NCBI GenBank assembly: GCA_030762935.1
Contig: CM060900.1
Span: 286,102,784 to 286,166,783, forward strand
Direction: 5' to 3'
DNA from: Hymenopus coronatus
Lineage: Eukaryota > Arthropoda > Insecta > Mantodea > Hymenopodidae
DNA length: 64,000 nucleotides
Part shown: in pieces, positions 57,031 through 64,000 of the stretch
Position numbering within the stretch: the first letter of the stretch is position 1
Layout: each line of letters starts with the position of its first letter
Program-made: the position numbers and the translations under genes
The notes under the pieces: generated by a model
Databases searched by the model: none
The model's input: only the letters and a program-made list of their open reading frames with translations
What the model was told of the DNA's origin: nothing

Positions 57031-59380
57031 GCAGATATATACAGAGGAGCATTTAACTTGAGACTGTAGAATATCTCAAAAACTAAGCTTGTAGAAAGAA
57101 ACGTCATGAATAAAAGTTGTTTGATATGAGGGAAGATAACTGTCATTTGTTTTGTTTTAATTGGAGAAGGTTAGGATGGTACTTTGAGGGTCAGGCTATA
57201 TTTATTTTTCTTTTGTTTCCTTATTTCTCACAAAAAATAAATATTTGTTTAAACCATTTTCTTGTTCAGGGCTCTTTTACTGGTGTAGACAAGTAAACAG
57301 ACAACTCTGCGCTGTGTTGAAATGGTATTCGTAGTACACACATTAACATGAAGTTTTCATATGGTTCGAAATCGGAATTTTGGCATTAAAGGTGTAACTA
57401 TGAAACAATTAATGAAGTTAAATATATACATTATATAGGTGATAATTCCTGGGTGTGTTCATGATGTATAACAAGTATCATAATTTTGCTAACTATAGTT
57501 TTCGGATTTAAGTTGGACTCACGTGTTTCAGTACAATGTAGTTCTAAACTAGTACGTGATGAATAAATATAAATTCTGAATATTTTGTTCCGTTTTTGTA
57601 ACTTTTTCCTACTCTGATTTGTAGCAGCACATTTCTCGTTTTGCTGTTTTACCAAACGTACAATAAATGGTTTAAAAGGTTTATTACCAATTACCCATTT
57701 ATTTGCAATATTCACAGTGTGGTGACAATAGCAAAGACTTGGTAAATGTACAATGCTAGAGATATGTTATTTTATTTTTCAATGTAACCCTAGCTTAGTG
57801 AACTGAATGACAGAAAAAAAAAAAAAAACAGCCATGTATCATTTAATGTTACTCGTATTTTGTAGGGTGTTTGAACACACTGTAACACCAGTGTCAATAC
57901 ACAAAAAATTATCTAAACAGCATTTCTGTATGTCAATTCAGTGTTGCAGCTTACACCACATTATTTTTGACGTTTATTTCAAACGCTTGTATAAGTTTAG
58001 TTTGTGTTAAAGCCAAATAATTGGATTTATCAATGTTGTTGATAGTACAAATCCAAGTATAGTACAATTTAGCTTCCGAAATTCACCATGTTCTATATTT
58101 CTTACTAAATTAGTTAAACATATTTTTTTTAATTTGTTTTCGTTTTGTTAAATAATTTGTGCAGTGCTGCCTGCTCACAGTTATTGTAGAATCTAATTAA
58201 TGTAAAGGGAAAATCTCCCAATATCAGTGAATGTATTCCACCATAAACACTACACGTAATGACGCTTCAAAATCTCGCATAAATGGCAGCACATCTGCAT
58301 GTTGACGTAGGGAATTAAATTAATCATATGGAAACGTGCGGTATTTATTGTTTTTAGTTGCAGTGCTGTAAATGGCAATGCTATTGGTTGTGTAAACCGG
58401 ATGAAGGACACTATTGTTTTGAAGCAATCGGTAACGCGAATGAAATATCGAAAGCTGTTGGAAACTACCGAATAATTCGTTTGTTTGCAACTACCGAATA
58501 AATGGACAGTTTTCATTCGGTTTGGCCAACTTTAGTCCATACCGTATCGAGATTTTTTAACAAAATATGGTCACATTATGGTAATGATAATCGCTAATGG
58601 GCTCTTGTTTGAACCAGCATGGTAATAGCAAGAAATACCTTCTGCTGAGTTCTGATAATTCCTACTAATGAATTTGAAGGAACATCTTAGTACTACGAAG
58701 AAACACTGAGTTAAGTCCGTGCCCCAGACAGACTATAACGAACATTAAATCTGACGGAGTAAGCTAATACTGTCAACATATTTATGTTGCTGTTAACATT
58801 TACAAAAACTTGGATAGGTGGAACCAGACTGAAAAATGCAATGCCAGGAGATCCGTGGTTGAAATCCCTGCTATAGCATTGATCTTTTGAGGCTGATTCT
58901 ATCTATCCAGCTCCTGTCCTACACACGGCTTGTGTGAAAAAACAATTAAATGTAAATGAACCAGTTTCACTAACCAAAATGTATGCAAAATAGAATGTGA
59001 ATGTGTCTAATACTATTCCTAAATGCATTGTCAGCATTGGGAAGCCGTATATAAATTTTTATGAAAGGCATGTGAAATTTGGTGCCAAACAGGTTTTAGA
59101 TGTTGTACGTAGATATTAGATAACCGGTCCTTCCATTTCCTGATCCCCTGTACTAATGTGGAGAAGTTTAATGAACGAATGTGCCAAACAGCTTTTAATG
59201 GATTATCCGTTGCTCCTCTATCTAGATTTCCTCTGCTGGTACTGGCTGCAGTAAGAGATAAAGAAATGCCTATTCTGTGCCAGATAGAGAATTATTCTTC
59301 TAACAAACGCATTAATATGTAAAGAAGCAATGTGATTATCTATAGCAACGTCTCTTACACGCGTAAAATCACACATGTGC
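57031..59380. other. AT-rich DNA, no gene recognised
   Basis: Poly(A) at about 57815-57829. Frames below 95 codons without motifs. Confidence 0.45.
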
Positions 59381-59760
59381 AAACCAAGGTGCAGAGGTTC
59401 TGTACACCGTACAGCGGATCGACATGGCTCAGCTCGAAGCTTTCGCACTGGGGAAGAGTGACTTTTTTTGTAGTGTGTGACGCCCGCTTTAACTACTAGA
59501 GGCAGCGCAAGAAAGGGGGAAGGGGGAGGCGAAGCGCGAAAGAAGCATTGGAAAGTGGTAGTACTAGTGCTCAAAATTCAGGATTGGGTCTTTGCCCTCT
59601 GGTCAATTTGTTTTTTGCACTTTACACCGGCGCATGCGCTCTGAGAGACCGTAGACAAGGAATAGAGGAAAATAACAGAACTACTGGTTTTCGTACAAAC
59701 TGCATGCGATTATGTGAAGCGAAAATCCCAATAGCAGAATACGTTTGAAGTCAATGGAAT
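59381..59760. other. Locally GC-rich segment
   Basis: Markedly richer in G+C than its surroundings (AAGGGGGAAGGGGGAGGCGAAGC near 59512, GGCGCATGCGC near 59628). The minus-strand frame 59218-59574 (118 codons) overlaps it, but shows no recognisable domain. It could be part of an unknown repeat or a promoter-like region; not determined. Confidence 0.35.
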
Positions 59761-60774
59761 ATAACTTCCTAATGAAAATCTGCTTGCATATGTGTAACAT
59801 TTTATTTATTGAAATACTTGAATCAACAAGTGACAGATACACCGTCGTCGCTGATAATCCTCAATCCGAAAATTTTGCCATATTCAGGGAAACTATTTTC
59901 TTCAACTCCGGCTGATATTGCAGTGCCAAGTTTATAATCAGTTTTCTTCAATTGACTGATGCTTCTGTCATGAAGCATGACACTCCCATGTTACACGTCT
60001 TGAGGTAACTGAAGATATGTCACACTTCTCTTTGGAATAATTCCTTAGTTTTTACACTAAGTTGGGCCGCAGTATGATAACCATCATTTTAAATAATTAG
60101 TTTACACAATCAAAAAGCTACCAAATTTATATTTTTTTCCGTTTTGTTCGTATTTCGGAACTCCTAGCAATTCAGCGCTTTCGGTATTAACTAACATATT
60201 AATGTATTTTTCAAACTTACACAATGGATAATACCTACAATTATTTCTTTATGGAACGACAACGCCTCATTCCATACGATTACAAAGAGTTATCTCGTCT
60301 TAAAGATATGATCGTTTATAAGTTTCAAATTAACTTTACATATATCTTCAGAGGATGTGTGATCATTACAATTATCTTCTATGAGTACTAATATTGCATT
60401 ACATATCAACCAAAAATATCTTCCGCTGATATGATCTGAGAGTCAAAACAATCCCGTGAGAAAATGCAAGAAAACGAGTATTTAAACATGGGTATCTGCT
60501 GTTAACCTCAAATGCAATGATTTAGCAGAACCGGGAAAAGTCTTTTCATGTTATGTTTTGTTTGTTTTTTTAATAATTGGCCTTCAGGCGTAACCTATTT
60601 AGCCATTAGGAGGGCAGATTTATGTAAACAGTGTACAAACATAGAAACACAAAAGACTAAATATACATGCCCATAGCGGGATTTAAAATTGTTTAATTAT
60701 TAAGTTTGTTTTATGTATTTAAATTAAATAAATTTATGTTTTTGTGAATTGCATTCTAATATCATTTTATGAAT
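59761..60774. other. AT-rich DNA, no gene recognised
   Basis: Nothing assignable seen on either strand. Confidence 0.45.
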
Positions 60775-60777
60775 ATA

Positions 60778-60850
60778 AAACGCGAACCCGCAATCCTTTC
60801 GCTGTAGAACGTCAACGCCAATCGCGCTTACATCCATAGCTAGTCGTATT
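60778..60850 (-). mobile_element. Weak tRNA-like SINE head
   Basis: Minus strand: TAGCTATGGATGTAAGCGCG (A-box-like) and GATTGCGGGTTCGCG (B-box-like) about 35 nt apart. Similar spacing to the other SINE heads, but both boxes are imperfect. Confidence 0.35.
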
Positions 60851-60860
60851 CTATCCTACT

Positions 60861-61145
60861 TTTTTTTTTTTTTTTTTTTTTATAGGGGCGGCCCCACACC
60901 CGCCGCCCCCGGTGACGATCATCCGCAGAAGGCTACATCGTCTCCCCATGCACATGCAGTTAACATCAAAACATGCAGGAAACGGGGGAGTGTTAGTGAC
61001 GTTGCGAGAGCTTACAGTTGGGTAAAGTTTGTTAGGTGATCGGGTTCCGTGATTGCACCCCGGTTAGTCAGTTGGATCTACTAATGCAAGCATAAAGGAC
61101 ATGTAAGCGCGGCGCTTACTTGTGGCGGGGGTTGGTACATGCAGT
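60861..61145 (-). mobile_element. Poly(A)-tailed retroposon 3' end, GC-rich
   Basis: Read on the minus strand, a GC-rich sequence ends GGGGGCGGCGGGTGTGGGG, then CCGCCCCTATA and a run of about 22 A (poly(T) at 60861-60882 on the plus strand). The GGGGCGG…CCGCCCC arrangement can form a terminal hairpin. This fits a LINE 3' UTR or SINE; the family is not recognised and the upstream limit near 61145 is approximate. Confidence 0.5.
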
Positions 61146-61229
61146 TAGTTGGAAAGGGAAGTGAAAGGAATGCTTGAAGAGTTACGGCTTCAAGACTACA
61201 ACTTCCTCTCTAACCTGTCCTGCCTCCCT

Positions 61230-61290
<61 letters not shown>
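61230..61290. repeat. (TC)n microsatellite
   Basis: About 30 perfect TC units. Confidence 0.95.
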
Positions 61291-61292
<2 letters not shown>

Positions 61293-63030
61293 TACCAGAT
61301 AAGTGCAGTGCTTGCTTTAGCCAAGGTCAAATTTCCCTTTGAAATAAAGCCAACGGTGCTATCTTTCATCACTTTGCCTAAGGTATCGAAGTCGACAATG
61401 TGAAATTATTTAACTTTTAAAGAAATACTAATTCCAAACATTCTAATCCCTTTAGTGACCAATCATGATTATAAAATCGGCATACAGAAAATTTTCTTTC
61501 AATAGCAGAAATGCAATCACTTAAACATAACCCTATAACGTAATATATGAAATGATGCTTATTAAATTATGGGTAATGCCGCTGCTACTTGGTATAGAAT
61601 TAACATAACATGGAAGGAAAAGTAAATAAAAATACGCAATAATGCTCAACACACTATAACCCGTTTTCGTTATCCTTTTTTAGAAGGAAACTTATTTGAA
61701 TTTTCTTACCCAAGGCCTTTCTTTTCAATTTCAAAGGACTCCTGTCCTCAAACTAGATTTGTTTTTGGCTAATTCTAACTTTATTTTACTTCGCATGTTA
61801 ACTTGGATTTTTCAACATATGTAGGTCTGTTTGTTCAGTATCCCACATACACCAAACTAAATAATTCTACTTTTAGGAAAACTGCATCACTTTAAGCGCC
61901 CTAATGATGGAAGGAATACTAAAAAGCAGCAAATGGTGCTGCAAAAGAGGTTTTGTCTTGCTCATTGCCACCGAGGAATGTGTCAGACTCTCATAATGGT
62001 AACTTTGTTACATTGAAACGGTACGTTAAGACATTGAAACAGTGTTCAATAGTTGCCAATTTTCCCAAGGCAGTATTTCAAACACCATTTTGTGGTCGAG
62101 TTGAAAATCCCAAGATACCGGGTAACAACCGAAGAGTCTCCGATGTTCCTCAAACATTCGAGTTATGTCGGACGTTCAAAGAGTAACCAGTGCTGAATAA
62201 TCTTTGTTCGGATTTGGGCATTAAAGGCAAAAATTATTACCTACCTATTTTAAGTAGCGTTTGATGCCCGATCTTAGCATGTAGGTCACTACAGGTGGTG
62301 GACACTGATGATGCTTTCAAGAACAATATTGAACGTGAAATTTGGAAAGGAAACTCTCCAGGATATCTCCCGGTTTAGGATAGCTCTCGATATTTACTAG
62401 TTATGAAGATTGGAATATACCTGTCGATCACGATGGAGATTTAAATCGTGGATTTCCCGTTCAAGAGCCTATGCCTTAACAATCTCGATCACCCATGTCG
62501 GTAATTATTGTATGAAAATGACACATTTCTCATCTTTATCCACAAATTAAAATAATTGAACAAATTTGTATCCAGAGCATTTCAGGATGTTTATAACACT
62601 GCAGTTCATTCTAGGTTGCAGAATAAGTTACACAGCGGCTATATATAATTCCAGTGCCGTAGTAACAGGGATCTCAAAATGGAGCCGCACCTAAAAGTAC
62701 GCTTCTGTCACTTCCCAGCAAATGGGTCGTAGTAGGAATTCAGGGAGTCAGCAGTTCAGTTTACAATTCAGGTACACTGAACTAGACACTTGCACTTGCA
62801 CTTAAGGCAGTAGTAACAACTTTGAAATGCATATTCTTGTTAAAGTAATGAGAGGAGGTCGTTGAAAACATCGCGAAACAAAGCTGTATTAGGTTACATA
62901 ACCTGTTTAGCTTGTAAAAAGATGCATTCTCCTTAAGGGGTGTAGCCAACTCGTCGGAACTGGAACCATTTTCGCCGGAGGAGTAAGGGGAAGATTCGCT
63001 GCTGCCACATTCCCCACCCTAAAATTCCGA
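61291..63030. other. AT-rich DNA, no gene recognised
   Basis: No motif in the frame 61953-62186 or elsewhere. Confidence 0.45.
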
Positions 63031-63035
63031 TCCCG

Positions 63036-63261
63036 GTGGCCGCGCTCGCTAAAGTGTCTCGCTTAGGCGCTTCGTGGTGCACAGGATTGTGGGTTCGAGT
63101 CCCGCCTTGGGCATGGGTGTTTCTTTGTAGATGTGTCTATGTTTGTGTATGTATATGTAAAAGAAAAACTTTAAGAATAAGTTCTACTAAGGAAATATAG
63201 GAAACTGGAAAAATGGAGAAAAAAGGAATACAGCGCCGGGGTCCTGACAAGCCTCCGGAAC

Positions 63262-63294
<33 letters not shown>
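63036..63294 (+). mobile_element. tRNA-derived SINE with poly(A) tail
   Basis: The head is CCCGGTGGCCGCGCTCGCTAA and TAGGCGCTTCGTGGTGC…, with GTGGGTTCGAGTCCCGCC (B box, 63089-63106). The body has GCGCCGGGGTCCTGACAAGCC and ends GGAACTGTT plus about 28 A. The tail sets it apart from the SINE at 23425. A matching target duplication is not evident: CTGTTCTAAAC follows the tail but is not found before the head. Confidence 0.75.
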
Positions 63295-63296
<2 letters not shown>

Positions 63297-64000
63297 GTTC
63301 TAAACATGGAATATGTTACGTACATTTTGATTTTCGCAAAAGTGGTTGTAAGGGGCAAGTGAAAATTCCACTGTTCAGTATATTAAACATAGAGCTTTAA
63401 AACTTTTGTCTTTCTCTGATTTTATTGGTTCTACAAAATTTTAGTAATATATTCCAATTGTTTTGCCTATTAACTTATTACAATTTTAATTATTTGATAT
63501 AAAATGCTACTTGCATAAGTTTTCATGTTTGATGCATCGTATTTTTTAAGCATGTTGATAATTTACAAACATAAAAGAGGCTTAACGATTGTGGTATTCG
63601 CAGCTTTTAGTTTTGTTTAAAAAGTATATTCTTAATATTTACTACTTCGTAAATGCTATTTAATAGTCACCAAAAACAGACCAATTATAAAATAGAGGTA
63701 CTAAACAATTTATATTCTAAATGCCATAGCAATCTCATCAAAATTGTTACAAATGGGACTTTTTATACTAAGTGAAGTTTAGCCTTGTGTAACAGAGAAA
63801 ATAAGGAAGCGCTCACCATTATGAATAACGCATAAGCTCACGTTTAAATTGCCACTCATTTAAAAATAGCGCAAAGTTTAGTAATAAAAACATCACAAGA
63901 TTGAGTTCAAAGCTTCGGATTTTGGGTTTACTGCCCATTTAAACTTCCATTAAAAACCCTCTGAAGTCCTCTTCATTCCGGATGACTTTTGTATAACTGA
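63295..64000. other. AT-rich DNA, no gene recognised
   Basis: Nothing assignable seen on either strand. Confidence 0.45.

Overview
The window reads as a stretch of a large, AT-rich insect genome. There are no operons or ribosome-binding sites and no dense coding. Instead it holds long AT-rich spacers, many microsatellites and several layers of transposable elements, including tRNA-derived SINEs, I-clade and Jockey-like LINEs, Gypsy, hAT and Helitron copies. The protein remnants most resemble families common in insects. A large-genome hemimetabolous insect (cockroach, termite, stick insect or orthopteran type) is my inference; the species cannot be read from the sequence. I found no host protein-coding gene, rRNA or convincing functional tRNA gene. 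Every recognisable coding stretch is a broken mobile-element gene.

Layout. 1.8-8.7 kb: a hAT transposase pseudogene (hAT-A) is split by a second hAT element (hAT-B, 2112-7442, with 13-bp terminal inverted repeats and an 8-bp target duplication). hAT-B in turn carries a decayed I-clade LINE (three zinc knuckles, endonuclease, reverse transcriptase, RNase H). A second, 56-bp stub of an I-type LINE 3' end sits further down in hAT-A with a 13-bp target duplication. 14.9-16.9 kb: two head-to-tail copies of an unclassified ~0.8-kb element, separated by a tandem array with a 113-bp period built from the element's own hairpin-bearing right end; partial copies lie near 20.5 and 55.5 kb. 18.6-18.9 kb: the end of an unidentified DNA transposon beside a long (AC)n tract.

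22.1-40.5 kb: two diverged arms of a ~1.6-2 kb inverted repeat (22.13-24.11 and 26.82-28.42/40.18-40.50 kb) enclose a 2.7-kb spacer. The left arm is interrupted by a 349-bp SINE. The right arm is interrupted by an unrelated ~300-bp insert at almost the same point, and by a degenerate 11.8-kb Gypsy LTR retrotransposon (28422-40183, target duplication ACAT). The 5' LTR of that Gypsy element was itself hit by a 5'-truncated Jockey-like LINE (28795-31657, target duplication AGAAGTAG). The order of events is therefore: inverted repeat, then Gypsy, then LINE.

40.5-64 kb: mostly unassigned AT-rich DNA with scattered SINEs (45.9, 49.7, 63.1 kb), a decayed transposon-associated gene with an AAT expansion in its coding region (46.5-48.0 kb, minus), a DUF7869-like remnant (51.7-52.5 kb, minus), an internally deleted Helitron (54.4-55.2 kb), a GC-rich poly(A)-tailed retroposon end (60.9-61.1 kb, minus) and many simple repeats.

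The sequences do not cooperate as a pathway. Their value is stratigraphic: nested insertions with visible target duplications give a relative history of the locus. The least explained structures are the hairpin-ended 0.8-kb family with its 113-bp array, and the long diverged inverted repeat.
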